From Nitrospirota bacterium (GTDB lineage: Bacteria > Nitrospirota > Leptospirillia > Leptospirillales > Leptospirillaceae): a DNA stretch of 41,605 bases. The position numbers and the translations under genes are program-made. How positions within the stretch are numbered: the first letter of the stretch is position 1; the number at the start of each line of letters is the position of its first letter. The stretch covers positions 1 to 41,605 of the forward strand of contig JAKBXW010000006.1 of the NCBI GenBank assembly GCA_021840555.1, read 5' to 3'. The notes under the pieces are model-generated. The model worked only from the letters and a program-made list of their open reading frames with translations, was not told the DNA's origin and did no database searches. Shown one piece after another: positions 24,594 through 32,683 of the stretch.

Positions 24594-25235
24594 TCAACCG
24601 GAAGCGCCCGACACCATTTTGAAGGAAAGAAGGCGTTTTGACCAGTGCCACTTTCCGGTGGCCGACCACCCCCCCTCCCCGACAAAGCCGACGCCCTTGG
24701 CGTAATATTCGTAGAGGTACTGGGTCGACCGGCGACTGATCAGATCGTAGGTCAGCTTTCTCCGGACAACCCAGCATATGAAGGTTCCGGCCGGAAGAGT
24801 GATCCGGACCTTTCCCCAGACCCGGTCACGGATTGTGTTCTGGCCGTCCTCCCCATCCCAGCGGTCACCCTTTTTGAAGGGAAGATGCGCCCGGACAAGC
24901 GGAGGGTGGTAATGGAAAACGGCCTTCGAAAAGGCCGAGGTGCTGGAGAGCTTCGCATAGTTTCCGGTTGAGGGATCAAAGGAATATGTGGAGACGATCG
25001 TCTTCGCCGGAAAGTTCAGGTAGGCGATTTTCCGGACCACCTCGATTGTTCGGGGAGCTCCCGAAGACGCGGCCAGGGGCCGGATCGACTCGTCGATCCG
25101 GATCTTTCCGCCCAGCCCTTCGTAGACCTTTTTCATGGGAACAAGGGGAAGATAGGCGAAGGGGTCCTCCGAGGCCGCCGCGGGCGAACCGGCGGCAAGA
25201 ATCCCCAAAGCCAACAAGGAAAACAAAAGACGCAT
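24594..25235 (-). CDS. Secreted protein of unknown function
   Basis: The 213-residue protein has a clear signal peptide (hydrophobic core 3-15, probable cleavage after AAA at about 21). The mature part is rich in beta-strand-like segments and aromatic residues (YLPLVPMKKVYEG, GRWDGEDGQ-like turn, CWVVRRKLTYD, YLYEYYAKGVGFVGE). One cysteine is present. The 'YEYYAKGVGFVGE' phrase resembles the C-terminal part of several periplasmic DUF-type lipoprotein-associated proteins, but I cannot name the family. It sits between gatB (4 bases) and the tetraheme cytochrome gene (43 bases). Confidence 0.7.
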   Translation of the reverse strand: MRLLFSLLALGILAAGSPAAASEDPFAYLPLVPMKKVYEGLGGKIRIDESIRPLAASSGAPRTIEVVRKIAYLNFPAKTIVSTYSFDPSTGNYAKLSSTSAFSKAVFHYHPPLVRAHLPFKKGDRWDGEDGQNTIRDRVWGKVRITLPAGTFICWVVRRKLTYDLISRRSTQYLYEYYAKGVGFVGEGGWSATGKWHWSKRLLSFKMVSGASG

Positions 25236-25239
25236 CGAC

Positions 25240-26730
25240 CTACCCTTTCAGCTTGGCCCGGAGAATCTCGTTCACCTTCTCCGGATTGGCTTTTCCCCGG
25301 GACTTCTTCATCACCGCTCCGACAAAAAATCCGAACAGGCGGTCCTTTCCACTCCTGTAGGAGTCAACCTCCGCGGGATTCTCGGCAAGGACGGCCTCCA
25401 CCAGGGCAGTCAGCTCGTCGTCTCCGGAAAGCTGCACCAGGCCGAGTTCCTCGACGAGCGAAAGCGGACTTCTGTTTTCCTCGACCGCCCGACTGTAGAC
25501 CTCCTTGGCCTGGGAAAACGACAGGGAACCTCCAAGGACCTTTTCGAGAAGTCGAACCGCGTGGGAAACGGAGGTCTCTCCCTCGAGCACCGCCTCGCCG
25601 CGACGATTGACCTCCCGAAGCACTTCGGAGAGGACAAAGGATGTCCAGCGCTCCCGGGCTTTTCTGAATGGTTCCCCGGGAGCCAAAGAGGCGCGGAAGA
25701 GAGAGAGCCCCTCCTCGAAGTAACGGGCAAGCTCTTCTTCGGCCACGAGGATCTCCGCATCCGCACGAAGGAGTCCAATCTCGGTGCAAAAACGTTCGAC
25801 CCTCTCCTCGGGAAGTTCGGGAAGGGCCTTCCGTTCCTCCTCGACCAGTGCGGGTGGGAGGACGAGGGGCGGAAGATCCGGCTCGGGGAAGTAACGGTAG
25901 TCGAGGGCCTCCTCCTTGCTCCTCATGGGTTTTGTCCGGCCCGAGACAGGATCGAAGAGACGCGTCTCCTGGACGATCTTCTCCCCCGCCTCCACTGCCT
26001 CGATCTGGCGTTCGATCTCGTGGACCATGGCCTTGTGGACAAACCGGAAGGAGTTGACATTCTTGATTTCCACCCGCGTCCCGAAGGTTGTGGAACCCGG
26101 GCGGCGGATGGAAAGATTGATGTCGCAGCGGAAGGAGCCTTCCTCCATGTTCCCGTCGGAGACCTTTGTCGCCCGCAGCAACTGGCGCAGCCTCTTGAGG
26201 TAATCGACCGCCTCGTCGGGACTCCGGATATCGGGCTCGGAAACGATTTAAAGGAGGGGAACGCCGGCCCGGTTCAGATCGACATGGCTTCGGTCCGGGA
26301 TTCCGGCGTGAAGGTTCTTTCCGGCGTCCTCCTCGAGATGCATCCGGTGGATGCGAATCGTCCTCTCTCCCGCCCCGGTCCGGATCCGGAGCCCTCCCCC
26401 GGTCAAAAGGGGGGTGGCGTACTGGGAAATCTGATAGCCTTTCGGCAAATCCGGATAGAAATAGTGTTTCCGTTCGAAGACGCTGACCGGCGAGACCCGG
26501 CAACCGGCCGCCAGCCCGGCCCTCACGCCAAGGCGCACGGCCTCCCCGTTCAGGACGGGAAGGGTTCCCGGATGGCCCAGGCAGACGGGACAGACCAGGG
26601 TATTGGGTGAAGCCCCGAAGCGATTTTCACAGCGGCAGAAAAGCTTTGTTTTCGTCAGAAGCTGGGTGTGTACCTCGAGTCCCACCACAACCTCCCACTC
26701 TCCGAAGCGCACACCAGAAGCAACGCTCAT
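25240..26730 (-). pseudogene. gatB: Aspartyl/glutamyl-tRNA amidotransferase subunit B, interrupted by an in-frame TAA
   Basis: ATG 26730 (ATGA overlap with gatA) starts a normal Gat[14 protein letters not shown], the zinc-type cysteines in [31 protein letters not shown], '[10 protein letters not shown]' and [10 protein letters not shown]. The next codon is TAA (26250-26248) where the family has Glu in LLEIVSEPD. After it the same frame continues intact through IVSEPDIRSPDEAVDYL, DGNMEEGSFRCD and VEIKNVNSF to the C-terminal YqeY-like domain and a stop at 25240. A single G-to-T change (GAA to TAA) explains the break. GatB supplies the kinase/transamidation site for Gln-tRNA or Asn-tRNA formation, so loss would be serious; sequencing error or a recent mutation are both possible. 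Confidence 0.85.
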
Positions 26731-28226
26731 CGGCGACCTCCTTCGGGGGATCCGGCGACATGACCGGCGTGAACCTCCGGCAGGGGCATGGGATAAAGTC
26801 CGGCAATCCGGTCCGCCATTTTGAGAAGACGCCCTTCCGACCAGGGGGGACCTATCAGATGGGCTCCCACCGGCAACCCCTGGGAATCGACCCCCACGGG
26901 AACGGACAGGGCCGGAAGACCGGCCAGGTTGGCCGTGATGGTGTAGACGTCGGAGAGATACATCGACAGGGGGTCTCCGGTTTTCTCCCCGAAGGCGAAG
27001 GGAGGCGTGGGCGAGGTGGGGGTCAGGATCATGTCGCACCGTTCAAAGGCCTCGATGAAATCCTTCCGGATCAGAGCCTGCACCTTACGAGCCTTGCGGT
27101 AGAAGGCTTCCTGGTACCCGGCCGACAGGGCGAAGGTTCCCAGGAGAATTCGTCTTTTCACCTCGTCTCCGAAGCCCTGGTCCCGGGTTTCCTCGTACAT
27201 TGCCCGAAGGTCGGCGGGTTTTTTGACCCGAAAACCGTAGCGGACCCCGTCGAAACGGGAAAGGTTCGAGGAGGCCTCGGACGTGGCCACAAGATAATAG
27301 ACATTGATCCCGAACCGGGAATGGGGAAGGGTCACCTCCATTTCCCGGGCGCCCTCGCCGGTCAAGGCTTCCCGAACCTCCATCAGGCGCTCCCGGATGG
27401 AGGGGTCTAGTCCCTCCCCGAACAGGGCCTCCGGAATTCCGATCCGCAGTCCCCGGACCTCCGTCGACTGGTACTCGGAATGCATTTCGGAGGGATCCCT
27501 CTCGACGGTGGTCATATCCAGGGGATCCTTTCCGGACATCGCCACCAGGGCCTCCAGTGCATCGGCCCCCGATCCTGCAAAAGGCCCGATCTGGTCGAGC
27601 GAGGAGGAAAAGGCGACCAGACCGGAGCGGGAGATCCGTCCGTAGGTCGGCTTCACCCCCAGAACCCCGCAAAAGGCGGCGGGCTGCCGGATCGATCCTC
27701 CGGTGTCGGATCCCAGGGCAAGCGGGGCGAGACCTGCGGCCACAGCCGCTGCCGATCCCCCCGATGAGCCTCCTGGAACCCTGGCGGGATTCCAGGGGTT
27801 TTTTGTCGGCCCGAAGGCGGAGTTTTCCGTGGACGACCCCATGGCGAACTCGTCGAGATTTGTTTTTCCCAGAACCACGACTCCCCGGGAAAGGAGACGC
27901 GCAACCGCAGTCGCCGTGCGCCGGGAGATGTATCCCGACAGGATCCGGGAGGCGCATGTCGTCGGGTAGCCTTCCATCTCCAGATTGTCCTTGACCATGA
28001 CAGGATAGCCGGTCAAGGGCGAGTCGGCCCTGTTGCGGACGAGGCGCGCGTCGATCTGGCGGGCCCGGTTGACGGCGTTTTGATTGATCGACAGACAGAC
28101 GTTCAGGGAAGGGTTGAGGGCCTCCGTCCGCGAGAGAAAATAGCGGGTCACCTCCTCGATCGAAAAACGCCGTTCGTCACGCCCCCGGACAAAGTCGGCG
28201 ACGGAGGAAAAAAAGGGATTTTTCAC
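26727..28226 (-). CDS. gatA: Aspartyl/glutamyl-tRNA amidotransferase subunit A
   Basis: The 499-residue amidase subunit releases ammonia from glutamine for GatB. The Ser-cisSer-Lys triad is at the family positions: Lys 79 in MVKDN, cis-Ser 154 in PGGSSGGS, and nucleophile Ser 178 in [11 protein letters not shown]. The complete length and C-terminal '[10 protein letters not shown]' and '[11 protein letters not shown]' segments are present. The start forms an ATGA overlap with the panD stop, and the stop an ATGA overlap with gatB. It catalyses transamidation in the cytoplasm. Confidence 0.96.
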   Translation of the reverse strand: MKNPFFSSVADFVRGRDERRFSIEEVTRYFLSRTEALNPSLNVCLSINQNAVNRARQIDARLVRNRADSPLTGYPVMVKDNLEMEGYPTTCASRILSGYISRRTATAVARLLSRGVVVLGKTNLDEFAMGSSTENSAFGPTKNPWNPARVPGGSSGGSAAAVAAGLAPLALGSDTGGSIRQPAAFCGVLGVKPTYGRISRSGLVAFSSSLDQIGPFAGSGADALEALVAMSGKDPLDMTTVERDPSEMHSEYQSTEVRGLRIGIPEALFGEGLDPSIRERLMEVREALTGEGAREMEVTLPHSRFGINVYYLVATSEASSNLSRFDGVRYGFRVKKPADLRAMYEETRDQGFGDEVKRRILLGTFALSAGYQEAFYRKARKVQALIRKDFIEAFERCDMILTPTSPTPPFAFGEKTGDPLSMYLSDVYTITANLAGLPALSVPVGVDSQGLPVGAHLIGPPWSEGRLLKMADRIAGLYPMPLPEVHAGHVAGSPEGGRR

Positions 28227-28609
28227 CGTCCCTCCCCGATGTCCGGCCCCGCAATTTTCCGGGACTTGACCGCATTCTTCGCATCGACCATCACGATGAC
28301 GGGATGATGATGTGGCACCTCCTCCGGAGTCAGCAACCCGTAGGAAAAAATGATGACCCGGTCTCCGACGGCTCCCTTGCGGGCGGTCGGCCCGTTAAGG
28401 CAGATCGTCCCGGAGCCTTTCTTCCCCTCGATGACGTAAGTGGAGAAGCGTTCTCCGTTGTTGAGGTTGCTGATCACAACCTCTTCGTAGGGCAGAATTC
28501 CCGCCGCCTCCATGAGATCGGTATCAAGGGTCAGGCTTCCCTCGTATTCAAGTTCGGACTGGGTCACTGTCGCCCGGTGGATCTTGGAACGCAAAAAGGA
28601 TCTCAACAT
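28223..28609 (-). CDS. panD: Aspartate 1-decarboxylase precursor
   Basis: The 128-residue pyruvoyl enzyme makes beta-alanine from aspartate for pantothenate and coenzyme A synthesis. The self-cleavage site is Gly24-Ser25 in YEGSLTLD; cleavage turns Ser25 into the pyruvoyl group. KIHRATVT near the start and 'LNGPTARKGAVGDRVIIFSYG' are family hallmarks. It is placed between gatC and gatA, with three bases to gatC and an ATGA overlap with gatA, so panD is co-expressed with the amidotransferase. Confidence 0.95.
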   Translation of the reverse strand: MLRSFLRSKIHRATVTQSELEYEGSLTLDTDLMEAAGILPYEEVVISNLNNGERFSTYVIEGKKGSGTICLNGPTARKGAVGDRVIIFSYGLLTPEEVPHHHPVIVMVDAKNAVKSRKIAGPDIGEGR

Positions 28610-28612
28610 TTT

Positions 28613-28906
28613 TCACCGACCTTCTTCAAGAATTCGTGGGACTTGAAAAAATGAGCCGGAACGATCTGGAGCTCCCGCCAGGGCCACATCGGGGGAAAGG
28701 GACGGAACCGGAACGTCCGGTGCAAGGAGGGTCGGGGAAAGCGAAACTTCCTCCAGCGTTTTGTCAGAAATATCCACCGCGGAGAGTCCTTCGACATAAT
28801 TCAAAATGGCGGAAAGTTCTCCGGTCATTCTTTCCGCCTCCGCCTCCGTGAGAGCCAGTGCCGAAAGCCTGGCCACATGAAGCACATCGGCTTTTGAGAG
28901 AATCAC
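28613..28906 (-). CDS. gatC: Aspartyl/glutamyl-tRNA amidotransferase subunit C
   Basis: The 97-residue subunit wraps around GatA and stabilises the GatCAB complex. The N-terminal 'VLHVARLSALALTEAE' and 'ILNYVEGLSAVD' match GatC. Two GTG starts are possible, at 28912 and 28906; 28906 is preferred because AAAGGA is seven bases before it, whereas it lies almost on top of the first. It heads the gatC-panD-gatA-gatB run under the promoter at 28973-28978. Confidence 0.9.
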   Translation of the reverse strand: MILSKADVLHVARLSALALTEAEAERMTGELSAILNYVEGLSAVDISDKTLEEVSLSPTLLAPDVPVPSLSPDVALAGAPDRSGSFFQVPRILEEGR

Positions 28907-28936
28907 GCTCACGTCCTTTCGAGTTCAAGTCTGCGT

Positions 28937-28978
28937 GTTGGACCTCCCGTCGGGAGATCCTCCAACAATTCGATTATA
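28937..28978 (-). promoter_or_regulatory. Extended -10 promoter and 5'-terminal hairpin of the gat operon
   Basis: On the minus strand TGCTATAAT (TATAAT at 28978-28973) is a consensus extended -10 element without a good -35. The expected start, near 28966, coincides with the foot of a long hairpin (28966-28937) with arms GTTGGA/TCCAAC and CTCCCG/CGGGAG. A stem at the very 5' end can protect mRNA from decay; the role here is inferred. Confidence 0.6.
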
Positions 28979-29006
28979 GCAATTTTTCCCGACCCCCGGA
29001 GCTCTG

Positions 29007-31334
29007 TCAGGATTTCGGGAGGGGATCACCCTCAGTGAGGGTCAGGTTCGCCACGCGGGCGAGGAGTGTCCTGGATGCGCCATCGGCGAACCGTATGACC
29101 ACCTCGAGATCGGGGTCCGGAGAAAAGGCATCTGTCACCACGCCCTCACCGAAACGAGGATGTCGCACCTTTCGTCCGACCCATTCGGGACGGCGGATCC
29201 GGATCTTTTCCGGCTCGCCCCGGGCCGGGGGTTCCCGCCGGAAAGAGGAGACGGCGGGTCGGGCTTCCCGCTCCCGCCCCGAGGAGGGGGCGACCCGGCG
29301 AAACGTTCCCCCAGCAGAGGCTCCGGCCGGAGAAGGAGAGGGCGACCGGGACTCCCATGGCCTGGCGGAGGGCCGTCCCGTGGAGCGTCCCGGAACCGGA
29401 CCCGGCCGGTCCCCTTCGACCAGGTGCTCCGGAATGTCCCGAAGAAAGGGAGAGGGAGGATTGGACTGGGTCCGGCCGTACAGGCGCCGTGTCTGGCACC
29501 AGGTGATGTGGAGTCGGAGACGGGCCCGGGTCATCGCCACATAAAAAAGGCGCCGCTCCTCCTCGATGTCGGTGGGCGACTTTCCCCGGACCGGAAGGAG
29601 CTGGTCTTCCAGCCCCACGACGAAAACCTGATCGAACTCCAGCCCTTTGGACTGGTGAATGGTCATCAGCGCGACGGCACCCCCTTCCCCGGCCGTCCCG
29701 GGCTCCTGCTGGGCCAGGGCGATCTCCTCCAGAAAGCACGACAGCGGCGCGCGATCTTCTCCCGCGGAGATCCCGAAAGACTCCGTCATCCGGACGAGCT
29801 CGGAAACGGCCCCGAGCCTCCTGTCGCGTTCTTCGGAATCACGACTCGAAGTCGTCACCCATCCTCGATAATCCGTCCGGTCCAGAACCTCTTCGAGAAG
29901 AACCCTGGGAGCATGGTTTCTCCGGGCCCGCTCGCCGCCTTCCCGGAGAAGTGCGGCCAGGTCCGGAAGAGCCCCCGGCTTCCTCTGTTCGAGGGCGAGG
30001 CGATCGAGGAGCTCCGGTGCCGGCACTCCGGGGAGGGACTCGCCCAGGGCCTTGAGCGATTCGAGGGACTTTTCCCCCAGCCCTCTCGGGGGCACATTCA
30101 GAAGGCGGGATAGACTCACCCGGTCGAAGGGATTGGCCATCACCCGAAGATACGACAGGAGGTCCTTCACCTCCCTGCCTTCGAGAAATCCCCCCCCTCC
30201 CTTCCGGAAAAAAGGGATTCCCGAAAGGGAGAGGGCCTTTTCGAGAGGCAGGGCCTGGGCATGGGTCCGGTAAAGAATGGCCGATTCCCCTAGGCGTCCC
30301 CCCGCCTTTTGCCAGTCCCGTATTTTTTGACAGACGTAGTCCGCCTCCGCGTCCTCGGACGAAAACTCCTTCATGAGGACGGGAACGCCGCCATCCCGGA
30401 CGGCGCGGACCGTCTTGTCGTACCGTTGTCCGTTCCGCGCGATCACCGAAGAGGCGGCCGATACGATCGTCGGGGTGGAGCGGTAGTTTCGGGAGAGGAC
30501 GACCCGGCGGGCTCCGGGATAGTGCTCTCCGAAGGAGCGGATATGGGAGATGTCCGCCCCCCTGAACTGATAGATGCTCTGATCGTCGTCTCCCACGACC
30601 GTCACGTTGGTCCGGTTCCGGGAGAGGAGACGGATGAGCTCCTCCTGGAGCGGGTTGGTATCCTGGTATTCGTCAACCAGAATATGATCGAACTGCTCCC
30701 GCAGCTCCCCGGCAATCCCGGGAGAGCCGGAGAGAAGGGCGACAAGACGGAGCAGTAGATCGTCGTAGTCCAGGGCGCGATTGGCCGCAAGCCCCTTTTC
30801 GTACTCCTCGTAACAGGTGGCGAGCCACCGGTGCGTTCCAAACAGGCGCTGGGCCAGTTCGGCTCCCGGTTTTTGCCTGGCGTTTTTCCAGCGTCCGATC
30901 TGGCGGAGGACATCCTGGGGATTCAGATCGTCTTCGGTGATGCGGTGGCGCTTCATGATCTCCCTGACAAGGGCCTTCTGGTCTCCGGAGTCGAAGATGG
31001 TAAAGTCGGAGGAAAGCCCCGCCTGCCCGGCATATTTCCGTAGAAGCCTCGCCGAAAGGGAATGAAAGGTCCCCACCCAGGGAAGGCGCGCCCCTGGGAT
31101 CTTTTTGGAAATCCGGTCCACCAGCTCTCCCGCCGCCTTTCTGGTGAAGGTGGCGACGAAAAAATGTTCCCCGCCCTTTCCCGACCGGTCGACCAGGGTC
31201 AGAAGGCGCTCGATCACGACACGGGTTTTTCCGGAGCCCGCCGGTGCCAGTACGAGCAGGGGGCCGCCTTCATGGAAGACGGCCGCCTCCTGTTCGGGAT
31301 TGAGGGGAATGTCGCGGCTGTCGGAAGCGTTCAA
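29007..31334 (-). CDS. UvrD/PcrA-type superfamily 1 DNA helicase
   Basis: The ~775-residue 3'-to-5' helicase is used in nucleotide-excision or mismatch repair and in clearing replication conflicts. The motifs are LNPEQEAAV (Q motif, 11-19), AGSGKT (32-37), FVATFTRKAA, DEYQDTNPLQ, VVGDDDQSIYQFRGAD, 'MTIHQSKGLEFDQVFVVGL' and RLFYVAMTRAR. The C-terminal part is a Pro/Arg/Ser-rich linker followed by a Tudor-like segment (VRHPRFGEGVV), characteristic of PcrA. The start is set at TTG 31334, which forms a TTGA overlap with the upstream gene's stop. GTG 31376 is the alternative, 14 codons longer. Confidence 0.93.
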   Translation of the reverse strand: MNASDSRDIPLNPEQEAAVFHEGGPLLVLAPAGSGKTRVVIERLLTLVDRSGKGGEHFFVATFTRKAAGELVDRISKKIPGARLPWVGTFHSLSARLLRKYAGQAGLSSDFTIFDSGDQKALVREIMKRHRITEDDLNPQDVLRQIGRWKNARQKPGAELAQRLFGTHRWLATCYEEYEKGLAANRALDYDDLLLRLVALLSGSPGIAGELREQFDHILVDEYQDTNPLQEELIRLLSRNRTNVTVVGDDDQSIYQFRGADISHIRSFGEHYPGARRVVLSRNYRSTPTIVSAASSVIARNGQRYDKTVRAVRDGGVPVLMKEFSSEDAEADYVCQKIRDWQKAGGRLGESAILYRTHAQALPLEKALSLSGIPFFRKGGGGFLEGREVKDLLSYLRVMANPFDRVSLSRLLNVPPRGLGEKSLESLKALGESLPGVPAPELLDRLALEQRKPGALPDLAALLREGGERARRNHAPRVLLEEVLDRTDYRGWVTTSSRDSEERDRRLGAVSELVRMTESFGISAGEDRAPLSCFLEEIALAQQEPGTAGEGGAVALMTIHQSKGLEFDQVFVVGLEDQLLPVRGKSPTDIEEERRLFYVAMTRARLRLHITWCQTRRLYGRTQSNPPSPFLRDIPEHLVEGDRPGPVPGRSTGRPSARPWESRSPSPSPAGASAGGTFRRVAPSSGREREARPAVSSFRREPPARGEPEKIRIRRPEWVGRKVRHPRFGEGVVTDAFSPDPDLEVVIRFADGASRTLLARVANLTLTEGDPLPKS

Positions 31335-32662
31335 GAGGACGGAGCTCCAGGGGAATCGAGAATCCGCGATCGCCACAGTCCGGCGAAACGGTCAGGGCTT
31401 TCCTCCTCCTCGTCCTTCGCGACAAAAAGGATTTCCCGACCCGACGGGGAGAATGCCGGACGGCAGTTGACCAGCTTCGCCGTGGCGTCGACGGGCAGTA
31501 TCCGGCTCGGGGCACCTCCCGACACGCGCTGGAGAAAGGGCTCGGTGGGCCAGGTCCAGAATGGCTTGGAATCGGGCTTCGTCCTCAGATAGAGGAAGGC
31601 CTCTCCCGTGGGGGACCAGAGAGGGTAGAGGCTGTAGCCTGTTTTGACTACGGGCACCGTAGAGCCGCTCTCCGGATGGAAGAGTGCGATGCCTCGCCCC
31701 CCCGACTCAAGCTGCATTTCCATCAGAACCTCCGTTCCCGCTCCGGCGAGAAGGGGATAGAAAAACTCCCGGTGCTCGAGAAGAATGTGATCCTCCCCGG
31801 TCTCAAGATCGAGACGGTGGATGGTATTTCTCTTCTGGGGATTTTCCACCCGGCGGTCCCGGGTGTGGAACCAGAGCGACCGGCCGTCGGGGGAAAAGGA
31901 GAAGTGGTCGAGGTGTTCGGAGGTGCGAAAAATTTCCCGGGAAGGGGATCCCGGCTCCCAGAGCTGAAGAAGACACTCCTCCCGGAATCGGCCCTCCTTG
32001 AAACGGACGATATAGACAAGCCGGTCTCCCGCCGGAGACCAGTGGAAGTCGCCCAGGGCCTCTTCCTGGGCGAAGCGCTCCGGAGGCCAGTCGATCACGT
32101 TGACCGGGTTCTCCCCGTGTGGGCCGCAGACCGTGAGCTGATCCCCCAGCACCATATGTTGTGTTGTCTTCCAGAGGATCTTCCGGGTATATGGCTTCCA
32201 GCGCTGGCGGGTGTGGATGGCGAGGAGGCGACCCGAGGGAGAGGCAAGCAGCGACTGGGGACGGATGGCGTCCGGATCGAACGGGAAGGGCTCGACCGTT
32301 CCTGTCATGGTGTCGAGCCGCTGCAGGGACCACCGGGCTCCGTGATGCTCCCAGTTGGGGCGATCCTGATGGTACGTGATGTAGCGGCTGTCCGGAGACC
32401 AGGCGTAGATCAGTTCGTTCGCCCCGCGTCCCCGTTCCCGGTAGTTCACCGCCACCAGATTCTTCCCCACGTCATGGAGAACTTCCCGGGACTTGGCGTC
32501 AAGGACGGTCAGGCAACCCAGATCACGCGTCTCGTGAATGGTGTCCGGATCTGTCAACCGGACGAAGGCGATTTTGGAGCCGTCCGGAGAAAAGGAGGGA
32601 ACAACCACCTCCACTTTTCCGGGAACCAGAGGTTCTGTTTCGATCGTCCATTCATGGGCCAT
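31331..32662 (-). CDS. TolB/WD40-like beta-propeller protein
   Basis: The 443-residue protein is made of PD40-type blades: repeated 'FSPDGSKIAFV', 'WSPDSRYITY', 'ASPSGRLLAI', 'WSPAGDRLVYI', 'FSPDGRSLWF', 'WSPTGEAFLYL' and 'FSPSGREILFV' phrases spaced about 50-70 residues apart, consistent with a seven-bladed propeller. There is no signal peptide, so unlike TolB it is probably cytoplasmic. It lacks the alpha/beta-hydrolase domain of prolyl oligopeptidases. Role unknown; a protein-binding or scaffold function is inference. GAGGAG precedes ATG 32662. It lies between glmS and the helicase. Confidence 0.8.
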   Translation of the reverse strand: MAHEWTIETEPLVPGKVEVVVPSFSPDGSKIAFVRLTDPDTIHETRDLGCLTVLDAKSREVLHDVGKNLVAVNYRERGRGANELIYAWSPDSRYITYHQDRPNWEHHGARWSLQRLDTMTGTVEPFPFDPDAIRPQSLLASPSGRLLAIHTRQRWKPYTRKILWKTTQHMVLGDQLTVCGPHGENPVNVIDWPPERFAQEEALGDFHWSPAGDRLVYIVRFKEGRFREECLLQLWEPGSPSREIFRTSEHLDHFSFSPDGRSLWFHTRDRRVENPQKRNTIHRLDLETGEDHILLEHREFFYPLLAGAGTEVLMEMQLESGGRGIALFHPESGSTVPVVKTGYSLYPLWSPTGEAFLYLRTKPDSKPFWTWPTEPFLQRVSGGAPSRILPVDATAKLVNCRPAFSPSGREILFVAKDEEEESPDRFAGLWRSRILDSPGAPSS

Positions 32663-32683
32663 GGCAAAGAACTCCTCAGTGTG

